A DNA stretch of 64,000 nucleotides, taken from contig VGFA01000005.1 in NCBI GenBank assembly GCA_016869025.1, positions 44,682-108,681 on the forward strand, written 5' to 3'. The stretch comes from Armatimonadota bacterium. GTDB taxonomy: Bacteria; Sysuimicrobiota; Sysuimicrobiia; Sysuimicrobiales; Humicultoraceae. The stretch's first letter is position 1, and every line of letters starts with the position of its first letter. The notes under the pieces were generated by a model. That model searched no databases, was not told the DNA's origin, and saw only the letters and a list, made by a program, of their open reading frames with translations. Positions 49,972 to 58,589 of the stretch are shown one piece after another. The position numbers were made by a program, and so were the translations under genes.

Positions 49972-50836
49972 TGCCGCCGTGACCATGGCACCGGCGCTGA
50001 CGGAGCCCCGACGCGCACGCAGGCGGATGCCCCTGAACCGCTCCGGCGCACTTGGGTTGATCGTCGTCGCGCTGGTGGTAGGAGTAGCGGTGCTGGCTCC
50101 ATTGATCACGCCCTACGGCCCCGCGGACAGCGACCTGGTCAAGACGCTGCAGCCGCCGTCGCGCGCCCACTGGATGGGCACCGATCAGCTCGGAAGAGAC
50201 CTGTTCACGCGCATCCTCTACGGCGCGCGGGTCTCGCTGACGATCGGACTGGTCACTGTCGGCGTCTCAGGAGTCCTCGGGCTCGTCGTCGGCCTCATCT
50301 CGGGCTACCTAGGCGGGTTGACCGACGTAGTCCTCATGCGGCTGGTGGACGTGCAGCTTTCCTTTCCATTCATACTCCTGGCGTTAGTAGTAAACGCCAT
50401 CCTGGGCATCGGATTGCAGAACATCATCCTGACGCTGATCATCACTGGGTGGGTCGTCTATGCGCGCCTGGTCCGGGGTGAGGTGCTGGCGCTCAAGACC
50501 CTCGACTACGTGGAGGCGGCGCGGGCGCTGGGCGCGCAGCAGATGCGGATCGTCCTCCGCCACCTGCTTCCCAACCTATGGACCCCGGTCATCATCCTGT
50601 CGTCGCTTCAGGTTGCTCAGTTCATCGTGGCCGAGGCGGCGATCAGCTTCCTCGGGTTCGGCGTGCAGCCGCCCATGGCGTCATGGGGCAACATGCTCAA
50701 CGAAGGTAAGACGTATATATACAATGCATGGTGGATGACCACGTTCCCGGGCGTGGCGCTGGTGCTGACCGCGCTGGGTGTAAACCTGGTTGGCGACTGG
50801 CTCCGGGACACGTTGGATCCCAGACTGGGTCCGTAG
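49964..50836 (+). CDS. Peptide ABC transporter permease, DppC type
   Basis: A 290-residue protein; ATG 49964 overlaps the DppB stop. 'DSDLVKTLQPPSRAHWMGTDQLGRDLFTRILYGARVSLTIG' and EAA loop 'YVEAARALGAQQMRIVLRHLLPN' identify it. It is followed 31 bases later by an M24-family gene with a strong AAAGGAGG ribosome site. Confidence 0.92.
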   Translation: MSNAAVTMAPALTEPRRARRRMPLNRSGALGLIVVALVVGVAVLAPLITPYGPADSDLVKTLQPPSRAHWMGTDQLGRDLFTRILYGARVSLTIGLVTVGVSGVLGLVVGLISGYLGGLTDVVLMRLVDVQLSFPFILLALVVNAILGIGLQNIILTLIITGWVVYARLVRGEVLALKTLDYVEAARALGAQQMRIVLRHLLPNLWTPVIILSSLQVAQFIVAEAAISFLGFGVQPPMASWGNMLNEGKTYIYNAWWMTTFPGVALVLTALGVNLVGDWLRDTLDPRLGP

Positions 50837-50867
50837 GATCACGCGAGAACACAAAGGAGGCAACGCG

Positions 50868-52067
50868 ATGCCGTTCGTACCGGCGGAGGTGTTCGCAGAC
50901 CGCCAGCGCAGGGTGCGCGAGTTCCTGGCCGAGGGTGACTACAGGGCGCTGCTCGTCACCGATCCCGACCACTTCTACATGCTGACCGGCTTCCACCTGG
51001 ACGTGGCGCCCTGGGAGCGGTCGGTGGCCGCGGTGATCCCCGCCGAGGGCGGGCCGTTTCTGGTCATGAACGAGCTCTCCACACATCACCTGCTGATGGC
51101 CCGCGAGCGCGGTAGCCTGCACGTCTCCAACTACGCTCTCTACGTCGAGCATCCGCGCGCCGTGAACCGAACCTACACACGCGACCGCTGGCTCCAGTTG
51201 CTGGCCGCGAAGCTGCGGGAGTGGGGAGGGTTCAGGCGCGGCCGGCTGGCCGCGGACCGTATCTCGGCGTTCCGGGGGCTGCGCGCGCAACTCCCCGGGT
51301 TGTCCGAGTTCGGAAGCGCCTCGCGGTTCCTGGTCGAGATGCGCCAGGTCAAGTATCCCCAGGAGCTGGAGATAATGCGCCTGGGCGCGGCGCTGACCGA
51401 CTGGGGGCAGGACCGGTACATGGAGACCGTCCGGCCGGGGATGCTGGTGACGGAACTCGACCTGGAAATCGCCCGGCGCACCTCCGTCGAGGGCGCAGCG
51501 CGGTTTCCGCAAGACCGGCTTGAGGTGCGCGTCTGGTCGCTCTCGGGCGCGGCCTCGGCGTCGCCGCACGGCACCGGCGCCGACTGCGGGGCACGCTTCG
51601 AGAAGGGCGACGGGGTTGTCAACATCATAATAGTGCGCTTGAGCGGGCTGGTCGTGGAGAACGAACGCACGTTGTTCCTGGGCGAGCCGCGCAGCGACAT
51701 CCAGCGGCGCGCCTACACCGCGGCCACCGAGGCCAACCAGGCCGCGATCGAGAAGTTCGTCGCCGGCACCCCAGTCGCAGAGGCGGACGCCGCGGCCCAG
51801 CGCGTAATCGAGCAGCGCGGCTTCGGCGACCACATCATGCACCGGACCGGCCACGGCATGGGCATCGCCGGGCACGAGTTCCCCGAAGACATGGCGTTCA
51901 ACTACCGGCCTCTTGTCGAGAACGAGGTCTACTCGTGCGAGCCCGGGGTCTACATCTACGGGGTGGGCGGGTTCAGACAGGACGACACGGTCGTGGTGGG
52001 CAGGGAGCAGCCCGAGGTTATCACGAAGCGGAGCAAGCGGCTGGAGGACCAGGTCGTTCAAGTCTAG
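50868..52067 (+). CDS. M24 family protein with altered metal site
   Basis: A 399-residue protein from ATG 50868. The C-terminal half keeps HRTGHGMGIAGHEFPEDM and NEVYSCEPGVYIYGVGGFRQDD, but the two aspartate ligand positions read VVNIIIVRLSG and VVENERT, and the terminal R-E-D position reads RQDD. It thus resembles creatinase/ectoine-hydrolase-type members rather than dimetal aminopeptidases. It is only distantly similar to the M24 protein at 46083. It ends the SBP-DppB-DppC operon, implying hydrolysis of the imported compound. The restriction gene starts 11 bases later. Confidence 0.82.
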   Translation: MPFVPAEVFADRQRRVREFLAEGDYRALLVTDPDHFYMLTGFHLDVAPWERSVAAVIPAEGGPFLVMNELSTHHLLMARERGSLHVSNYALYVEHPRAVNRTYTRDRWLQLLAAKLREWGGFRRGRLAADRISAFRGLRAQLPGLSEFGSASRFLVEMRQVKYPQELEIMRLGAALTDWGQDRYMETVRPGMLVTELDLEIARRTSVEGAARFPQDRLEVRVWSLSGAASASPHGTGADCGARFEKGDGVVNIIIVRLSGLVVENERTLFLGEPRSDIQRRAYTAATEANQAAIEKFVAGTPVAEADAAAQRVIEQRGFGDHIMHRTGHGMGIAGHEFPEDMAFNYRPLVENEVYSCEPGVYIYGVGGFRQDDTVVVGREQPEVITKRSKRLEDQVVQV

Positions 52068-52078
52068 AAGGAGAGACG

Positions 52079-53059
52079 ATGCCGCGACAAGGCCCGTTTG
52101 ACGTCGCCCTGAGCGTCCCGGCAGAAGATATCGAGGTCGAGCTGCGCGGTCTCACCGTGGTTCCCTGGTCGGGGTTCCTCCTCAACCCACGGCGGCTGCG
52201 CGGGAGCGACTTCCTCATGCGCTGGTCTCAGGGACGGTGGAGCGAGGACCGCATCATAGAGGCCACGAGCGCCACTTCTGAGTTCTTCGCCCTACCCTAC
52301 GGCCCGAGCAGCACAGCTCCGAACGACGACGTTCGCGAGTTCGAACTGTACTTCGAACGGCTGGAAAGGGCCGGTCTTGGAAGACTCAAGCGTCCGGACT
52401 TGCTCGTCTTCAGGGAAACGGACCGTGATGACGTCGCCGATGCAGTGGATGCCATCGGCGGTATTTCCGAACTGCCCTTCACGTCCGAAGACAACCCGCG
52501 AATCAGGGAGGTGCTCGGCCGCGCGATTCTGGCGGTCGAGTGCGAGAACAGCCTCTGGGTCGTGAAGAGAATGCCCGACTACGGTTCGGCGTTGACACCA
52601 CAGCGCCGCCTAGGAGGAAAACCGGGGCTCAAGAAGGCAGCCGTTCTTCCGACCATCATACTCAAGGAAGAGGACCGTCATCCGCTGCGCGAGTGGCAGG
52701 CGGGGGCGAACATCCCCATGCATATCTGGCACATCTTCTTCGACATGGCATACGGAATCTCGCTCAACAGGGCCGAAGATCTCATCGGGGCTGGAGCCAT
52801 CGAGCCTACAGCGCAGACCTTCCAGGCACCGGGCGGCGCGACCACCAAGAAGGTGATCTATAAGATCTACTACCAGCACGCGTACCTGCTGGGGGAGTCT
52901 GAACAGGAGCCCAAACCTGTGGCAGACTACATCATGGACAGGAACGGTCACATCCTGCCCTACGTGAGATTCTCGGGCGGGAAGCTGACCTTGCGCGGGG
53001 AGGCGCTGGAGGTTCTTCGTGCGGCGGCAGCGGGATCACCGCGGGGGCGCGATGGCTAG
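52079..53059 (+). CDS. Type II restriction endonuclease, AccI-like
   Basis: A 326-residue protein with AAGGAGAGA before ATG 52079. A PD-(D/E)XK-like core is visible: RPDLLVF (Asp107), then LAVECENSLWVVKRMPDYG (Glu154, Glu156). Its overall pattern and length resemble the AccI family of restriction enzymes. It overlaps the next gene, an N6-adenine methyltransferase, by 8 bases, strongly supporting a restriction-modification pair. The recognition site cannot be read from sequence; AccI itself cuts GTMKAC sites. Confidence 0.68.
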   Translation: MPRQGPFDVALSVPAEDIEVELRGLTVVPWSGFLLNPRRLRGSDFLMRWSQGRWSEDRIIEATSATSEFFALPYGPSSTAPNDDVREFELYFERLERAGLGRLKRPDLLVFRETDRDDVADAVDAIGGISELPFTSEDNPRIREVLGRAILAVECENSLWVVKRMPDYGSALTPQRRLGGKPGLKKAAVLPTIILKEEDRHPLREWQAGANIPMHIWHIFFDMAYGISLNRAEDLIGAGAIEPTAQTFQAPGGATTKKVIYKIYYQHAYLLGESEQEPKPVADYIMDRNGHILPYVRFSGGKLTLRGEALEVLRAAAAGSPRGRDG

Positions 53060-54566
53060 TCACCAGAAGCTCCCACCGTCCGGTCCGGCACGGGAGGCAC
53101 TTCGTGAGAAGGGCCAGTTCTGGACGCCCGACTGGGTCGCCGAGGCAATGGTAGCCTACGTGCTGGGGCATGGAGCACAGTCGCTCTTCGACCCCGCCGT
53201 GGGGGCAGGGGCGTTCTTCAGGGCCGGCGTTACGGTTGCCGCAGAGATGGGCCGGAGGATACGGCTCCTCGGCACGGAGGTCGACCCGGGCGCCCTCCTG
53301 CAGGCCGAACAAGCGGGGCTGCACCAGAAGAACCTGGCTGACGTTCAGATTCGAGATTTCCTCCTGGATCCGCCTCCCGGCCCCTTCCCGGCGATAGCCG
53401 CCAACCCTCCCTACATTCGGCATCACCGACTGTCGCCCGAGGTCAAAGCAAAGGCCAAGGCGTTTGCCGAGAGGCTCATCGGAACGCCGATCGATGGACG
53501 CGCCGGGCTCCACGTCTACTTCCTCCTGCGTGCCCTGGAGCTCTTACAGCATGGCGGGAGGCTGGCGTTCATCATGCCTGCGGATACGTGCGAGGGGGTA
53601 TTCGCGCCAGCGCTTTTGGGATGGATCTCCAGGCACTACCGTCTTGACGCGGTCGTGACATTCGATCCCGCCGCTACACCCTTCCCCGGCGTCGACACGA
53701 ACCCGGTGGTCTTCTTGATCTCAAGGGAACCCCCCCAGCCGTCCCTCGCGTGGGCGCGTTGCCTGGTGGGGCATGCGGCATCACTGAAACGCTGGGCTCT
53801 CTCCGGGCTTCCGTGTGTCTCTTCTCCTGACCTTGAAGTTGTGTCACGCGATCTCGCGGAGGCGCTATCTACCGGGCTGACAAGGGCTCCCCAGCACGCC
53901 GGCCACAGCGGGCTGGCTTTGGCCGACGTTGCGACCGTACTCCGGGGAATCGCCACCGGTGCAAACCAGTTCTTCTTCCTGACCGCCAGGCAGGCTGCGG
54001 AACTGGGAATACCCGGGGAGTTCCTGAGGCCGGCGATCGGGAGGACGCGAGACGTGCCGGGGGATACCGTCGCCGATGACCTCATCCGGGAACTGGAGGC
54101 GAAAGGCCGACCCACCCGGCTTCTGTGCCTCGATGGGCGGCCGGTTGGGGCGTTCCCGAAGGAAGTGCAGTCCTACATAGAGCAAGGCGTGCGCATGGGG
54201 TTGCCCGAGCGACCGCTCATTGCGGGACGGAGACCATGGTACAAGATGGAAACTAGAAGGGCCCCTCCCATCCTCTTCGCGTACCTCGGCAGGCGCAATG
54301 CGCGGTTTGTATTGAACAAGGCGGGTGTCGTTCCGCTCACGGGTTTTCTCTGCGTGTATCCTCGGGAGGGAACAGCTGAATCCCTGCAGCGGCTCTGGCG
54401 GGCGCTGACGCACCCGACTACGCTGAGGAATCTCTCCCTGGTCGGGAAGTCCTATGGCTCCGGCGCAATCAAGGTGGAACCGAGGGCGCTGGAACGGCTT
54501 CCCTTCAGCCCCGAAGCCGTGGCCGAGGCGGGACTCCAGCCGCTTCTGCTCTCGCTGGGTGTGTAG
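53052..54566 (+). CDS. N6-adenine DNA methyltransferase, type II, TaqI-like
   Basis: A 504-residue gamma-class enzyme. REKGQFWTPDWVAEAMV is the N-terminal X motif, DPAVGAGAF (47-55) is motif I for S-adenosylmethionine, and NPPY (118-121) is the catalytic motif IV. The remaining 300 residues form the target-recognition domain as in TaqI-type enzymes (TGLSGYAN-like region 'SYGSGAIKVEPRALERLP'). It should protect the host against the overlapping restriction enzyme. Confidence 0.9.
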   Translation: MASHQKLPPSGPAREALREKGQFWTPDWVAEAMVAYVLGHGAQSLFDPAVGAGAFFRAGVTVAAEMGRRIRLLGTEVDPGALLQAEQAGLHQKNLADVQIRDFLLDPPPGPFPAIAANPPYIRHHRLSPEVKAKAKAFAERLIGTPIDGRAGLHVYFLLRALELLQHGGRLAFIMPADTCEGVFAPALLGWISRHYRLDAVVTFDPAATPFPGVDTNPVVFLISREPPQPSLAWARCLVGHAASLKRWALSGLPCVSSPDLEVVSRDLAEALSTGLTRAPQHAGHSGLALADVATVLRGIATGANQFFFLTARQAAELGIPGEFLRPAIGRTRDVPGDTVADDLIRELEAKGRPTRLLCLDGRPVGAFPKEVQSYIEQGVRMGLPERPLIAGRRPWYKMETRRAPPILFAYLGRRNARFVLNKAGVVPLTGFLCVYPREGTAESLQRLWRALTHPTTLRNLSLVGKSYGSGAIKVEPRALERLPFSPEAVAEAGLQPLLLSLGV

Positions 54567-54737
54567 CCAGGCGGTCGGGTGGTCCGCTCCTGACACCCTC
54601 ACCCTGACATGACCAGATTCCCGCAGGACGATACCGCCGTGGCGGGGAAAGAACGGCCGGAGAACCAAACCGTTCGCGGTTGACAGGCTGGACGCCGCGA
54701 CAACTGCCAGCATGTGGGCGCCTCTTGGGGGTGTTCC

Positions 54738-55720
54738 GTGAGGCGAATCCTGGGCGATGTGCTCTACGCGGCGGATCCATCGAGGCCAGACGCCAGCTAC
54801 GCGTGCTACAGCGCGAAACTTGCCCGAGACCTGGGGCTGGCCGAAAGCTGGTTCCGCGACGCAATCGCGGCATGTCCCGATCTCGTGATTGCACCGTGCA
54901 AACAGGCCGGGATCACCGATGAAGACTGGTACTGCTGGGGGTGGGAGGTCTCCGTTGAGGTAGGCCCGATCGATGCCCTGCTTGTCTCAGAATCCGGGCG
55001 GATCGCCATCGTCGAGACAAAGCTGGCGTACAATCCCGAGCGGCGGCGTGCCGTCCTGGCACAGCTCCTGGACTACGCAGTTCACCTTCAAGGAATGGAG
55101 TCCGCAGAACTTGGCCCGATCCCTGAAGACATGGTGGATATGGACCAAGTGAGGGATCATCTGGACGTGGGGACTTCCTTCTGGCCGAGCACCTCGTCAA
55201 TCCGTGGGATCTGGCCATGATTGACCTCTCGCTGTACCAGACCCAGAACGACGAGAAGGGGCCAAAGTACTTGATCGTCCCGACCTTGAGACAAGCATAC
55301 GAGGCTGAAAAGAGGCATGTGGTGACCATCTCCGCCGCGGGGGATCCCCCGCGAACCACGGTGAAAATCGTGAGGCAGCCGCCAGAATCCCCTGATACCA
55401 TCCGCCAGACGTGGCACAGAAAAGACTTCGAGGAATACATGGCAACCAGCGCCCATCTGAATCCGCCGTTCAGGGAGCTAGCGAACGAAATCCTAGGGCT
55501 CCTGGATAGACCTCCTTCTCCGCACTCCCCCTTGGTGGCTTCCTGGGGGACCGGGAGCAAACCCGCTCTCATACTCAAGCGCAACGGCAATGGCCTGATC
55601 GAGCTGTTCCCAAGGTGGGGCTCGATCAGCTTCAGAAAGGGCAAGTTCGAGGCAGCGCTTGGGCAGGACCTGGGGCAATCATACCTCCGGAACCTGGAGC
55701 AGATCTTCCCCGTCAGATGA
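54738..55720 (+). pseudogene. PD-(D/E)XK nuclease-like protein, frameshifted at 55169-55172
   Basis: From GTG 54738 (GGGGGTG upstream) the frame reads VRRILGDVLYAADPSRPD and carries a nuclease-type core: ID (Asp79), then IVETKLAYN (Glu93, Lys95). At the GGGG run 55169-55172 the frame should shift back by one base: the other frame continues DFLLAEHLVNPWDLAMIDLSLYQTQ and stays open to 55720. One extra G would join the two halves into about 327 residues. Real mutation, sequencing error and programmed slippage are all possible. It follows the restriction-modification pair in the same orientation, so it may be an accessory nuclease. Confidence 0.65.
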
Positions 55721-55876
55721 TGATGAAGTACCCGAACGTGCAGCAGGCCCAATTGAAAGACAGGGCCGCGCCGCTTGTCAGGATCCTCCCGGAGCACATC
55801 GAGGCGGCAGAGAGAAGCGGACCAAGCGGCTGAGTGGCGAGGGAACACCTCGGGAGCCACAATCACCGCCCGTTGT

Positions 55877-57292
55877 CTAGACCCCAGATGTCACCGTCTC
55901 CCCGCCCAGCAGCCACAGGAAGATCGCCGCTGGCACGAAGGGCATCTCCGGATCGTCGAGATCCAGATGGTCCCGGGTGACCACGATCCCCTTGCCGAAG
56001 GCCCGCCGCATCGGGGCGAGCGTGCGGCGGTCGATGCTCCGTTGGTACTTCACCTCTACAGGGACACGGCGCTTGATGGCGCCCCCACCGGCCAGGGCGT
56101 CAACCTCCCCACCGGACGCCGAGCGCCAGTAGAAGAGGGCCTGGGGCAGTGCGAACTGCTCGGCGAGAGGGCGCTCCTCGGTCCGAAACAGCGCCATCAT
56201 GACCGCGTTCTCCACGAGGCCCGGTACATCCGGGATCAGCCCGACGCGCCGTACGCGTCCCGGCAGGTAGGCGAAAGCCGGGTCAACGCAGTATATCTTC
56301 TTCTCCGCGCTGGGATTCGGCCCGCCGCGATCTAGTAGGTATCTGTAGACGATCACGATGGTGAACGTCCGGGCGAGCAGGGTGGCATAGTCTTCGGCCG
56401 CGGCGCGGCTGGCGTCCATAACCTGCCCCAGGGCGGTCCAGTTCGTGCGGCTTCCCAAACTGCGCACGACCTGCTCCAGCATCCGGAACGCCCGCGCGGG
56501 CTCGCGCCCCTGCCGACCGACCTCGGCCGAGATCATGTCCCATAACATCTCAATGGTCTCATCCTGCAGGCCGCCGCCTGCCGCCTCCCATTCCACGGCG
56601 GCCGGGAATCCCCCGACCCGGAGGTACCGTTCGAATAGCGCCTGAAGCGCCGGGAGGCGCAGCCGGGCATCCAGCAGGACCTCGTGGCTCTTGCCGCTGA
56701 GGAAGTTCGCGGCACGCAGCACGGTCGGAGCCTCGATCCCGTGCAGGCCGGCGAAGTCGCTGAAGGAGAGGGGGAGCAGGATTCGGTCGTGCCCCGTCCC
56801 GGGGCCGCGCCTTCCGGGCAGCCGCTCGCTCCCGGCCTCTATGTCCAGCGAGGACGATCCCGTGAGGACCAAGGTGTCTCCCGCGGCAGGGGTATTGTCC
56901 CGCAGCCACTTCACCGCTTTTTGCCATCCGCGGATGCCGGAGACCTCATCCAGGAAGAGGCGCCAGCGCCTGATCCGGGGCCGAAACCTGCGGGCGGATT
57001 GAACGACATCGATTATGGCCTGTGGCTCTGTCTCGAGATCGAACGAATGGTAGAGAACACCGTCCTGGGATCCGTCCAGGGAGCGCTCTATCATGAGCTT
57101 GACGGCTGTGGTCTTACCGACCTGCCGGGGACCCCGGATCGTGTAGACCGCGGGCAGTGTGAGGTCCAGGTCCTCGACCAGCCTGGGCGTCCACCGGAGC
57201 CTGGCGCGTGCACGCCGCAGGAGGACGGGATCTTCGCGGATCGCGCCCGGCAAGGACCACCAAGGGTTGCTCTGGAGCAGGCGATCAATCAT
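55877..57292 (-). CDS. AAA+ ATPase with DUF4143 C-terminal domain
   Basis: A 471-residue protein. Walker A is GPRQVGKTT (about 54-62), Walker B LFLDEV (about 112), and LTGSSSLDIEAGSERLPGRRG the sensor/arginine-finger segment. The C terminus has the E-V-D (GGEVDAL) and V-E-V-K-Y pair of the DUF4143-type nuclease-like fold. It is distinct from the gene at 36010 in length and N terminus. An inverted repeat lies within 45 bases upstream. It is convergent to the restriction segment. Confidence 0.82.
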   Translation of the reverse strand: MIDRLLQSNPWWSLPGAIREDPVLLRRARARLRWTPRLVEDLDLTLPAVYTIRGPRQVGKTTAVKLMIERSLDGSQDGVLYHSFDLETEPQAIIDVVQSARRFRPRIRRWRLFLDEVSGIRGWQKAVKWLRDNTPAAGDTLVLTGSSSLDIEAGSERLPGRRGPGTGHDRILLPLSFSDFAGLHGIEAPTVLRAANFLSGKSHEVLLDARLRLPALQALFERYLRVGGFPAAVEWEAAGGGLQDETIEMLWDMISAEVGRQGREPARAFRMLEQVVRSLGSRTNWTALGQVMDASRAAAEDYATLLARTFTIVIVYRYLLDRGGPNPSAEKKIYCVDPAFAYLPGRVRRVGLIPDVPGLVENAVMMALFRTEERPLAEQFALPQALFYWRSASGGEVDALAGGGAIKRRVPVEVKYQRSIDRRTLAPMRRAFGKGIVVTRDHLDLDDPEMPFVPAAIFLWLLGGETVTSGV

Positions 57293-57308
57293 GGCAGAAA
57301 TACCCTAT

Positions 57309-57335
57309 CATATTGCTCGGTGTTTCCGCAATATG
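57309..57335 (-). promoter_or_regulatory. Inverted repeat upstream of a DUF4143 ATPase
   Basis: CATATTGC (57309-57316) and GCAATATG (57328-57335) form a perfect 8-bp inverted repeat with an 11-base spacer, 17-43 bases before ATG 57292. It is AT-rich against a GC-rich background. Confidence 0.6.
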
Positions 57336-57368
57336 CGTGGATATTCCGCTGCTACAGCCCTCTCGCGT

Positions 57369-58466
57369 TTACCGCCCCGCGCCGAGGAGCGTCATCACCG
57401 TGCCCTTAACCCGCACACGCACGGTCCACTCCTGTTCCCACGCCACCCTTGGGTCGGTCGGCCGTGGCGGGTGCACAAGGTTCAACTCGTTCCCGTACGC
57501 GATCATGCGCACCATCGCGCCGTCCGTGCCCGCAAAGATGCCCCTGGGCACAGCGCACTGCATGGTGGTGGCAGGGAGGAGCACCCTCTCTGTTAACCAG
57601 CGCTCGATGTTCGCGGGTGACAGATAGTCGAACAGCCCCATACCCGCGTCGGGCACCTCAGATGAACTCCAGATAATGAAGTCGCTGCCTTTGGCGCCGA
57701 ACGCGTTGATGAAATAGGCGCGGGCAGTCTGAATCTGCCCCCACCGCAGAGGGATGCTAGCCTGCGGATCACCCTGCGCGGACAGGGCTATCGCGGGCAT
57801 CAGGTCCTGGTTTGGCCCGAGCGCGAATCGCAGTCCCGCCGGAACTCCCTCGCCGGTCACCGCGTGGTCGCCCTGCAGCGACGCTCCGTCGGGCAGCATC
57901 CGGCGGTCGCGCTCGTTGGGCCAGATCGAGTAACCGGGCTGCGCGCGAGCGCCACGCTCAGGCGCGTAGCGGCCCTGCCAGACCGTGGCCCAATCCTGAG
58001 GCGTTGCCCTTGCGAAATCCAGCACGCGAGGCTGCCCTGCGCGCACCTCAGCGCTGCATCCCCAGTAGAACAGCAATCGTCCCTTGGGCTGCTCTACCTC
58101 GCCCGGATCACGGCCTTCGGGTCCGCCGGCGGCCGGCTCGGCCCTAACCGGCTCCAGCGGAAGGCTGGCGCCCATTCGCATCGCTGCGGGGATGGTTTGA
58201 GTACCCTGCGTACCCTGGGGGCGCGCGCGTGTGTGGAGCGCTACGTCCATGTAGCGCCCGACCGCTGAGCGCGTGTTACCGAACGCGTTCTGGCCCAGAC
58301 CGAACGCCCCGGCCGGCATCCCCGGGATGCCAAAGATGTTGGTTGCCACATCAATCCACAATTGCGCAACCGGCGGCCTGACCTCTTGCTGTTGCGCGCC
58401 GGCCGCGGTAGTCAGTACAAGAAGGGAGACAGCGGTGGCAAGAAGGCGGACAGATTTGCTACGCAT
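57369..58466 (-). CDS. Secreted protein of unknown function
   Basis: A 365-residue protein. ATG 58466 (AGGGGGTT upstream) starts a clear signal peptide (MRSKSVRLLATAVSLLVLTTAAGA). The mature part includes 'LLFYWGCSAEVRAGQPRVLDFA', 'YSIWPNERDRRMLPDGASLQGDHAVTGEGVPAGLRFALGPNQDLMPAIALS' and a C-terminal 'WEQEWTVRVRVKGTVMTLLGAGR'. I recall similar secreted hypothetical proteins in Proteobacteria, with no assigned function. It sits between a remnant of cmk and the DUF4143 gene and may have arrived by insertion. Confidence 0.7.
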   Translation of the reverse strand: MRSKSVRLLATAVSLLVLTTAAGAQQQEVRPPVAQLWIDVATNIFGIPGMPAGAFGLGQNAFGNTRSAVGRYMDVALHTRARPQGTQGTQTIPAAMRMGASLPLEPVRAEPAAGGPEGRDPGEVEQPKGRLLFYWGCSAEVRAGQPRVLDFARATPQDWATVWQGRYAPERGARAQPGYSIWPNERDRRMLPDGASLQGDHAVTGEGVPAGLRFALGPNQDLMPAIALSAQGDPQASIPLRWGQIQTARAYFINAFGAKGSDFIIWSSSEVPDAGMGLFDYLSPANIERWLTERVLLPATTMQCAVPRGIFAGTDGAMVRMIAYGNELNLVHPPRPTDPRVAWEQEWTVRVRVKGTVMTLLGAGR

Positions 58467-58484
58467 GTTAGAACCCCCTGCCGG

Positions 58485-58589
58485 ATCTTGACCTTCGATG
58501 CCGTGGTGATCGACACGACGGTGCAGACGCCAGAACAGATTATCGAGGTGATCGTGCGACTGGTGCGTGAGCGAACGGATGTGGGCTAA
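58485..58589 (+). pseudogene. cmk: C-terminal remnant of cytidylate kinase
   Basis: The frame ILTFDAVVIDTTVQTPEQIIEVIVRLVRERTDVG followed by a stop resembles the C-terminal end of CMP kinases (DAVVIDTT...EEVVERI). It overlaps the plsC start, as in the common cmk-plsC arrangement. No start codon or kinase body lies upstream: the sequence before it is the promoter region of the divergent secreted protein. I infer that the 5' part of cmk was lost or displaced. Confidence 0.45.

Noticed and set aside
54680..54708. TTGACA as promoter for the frameshifted nuclease gene
   Set aside because: No acceptable -10 hexamer lies 16-18 bases downstream; co-transcription with the methyltransferase gene is simpler.
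55721..55876. Possible short gene between the nuclease remnant and the DUF4143 gene
   Set aside because: Open frames here are continuations or antisense of neighbours, without ribosome sites or recognisable content.
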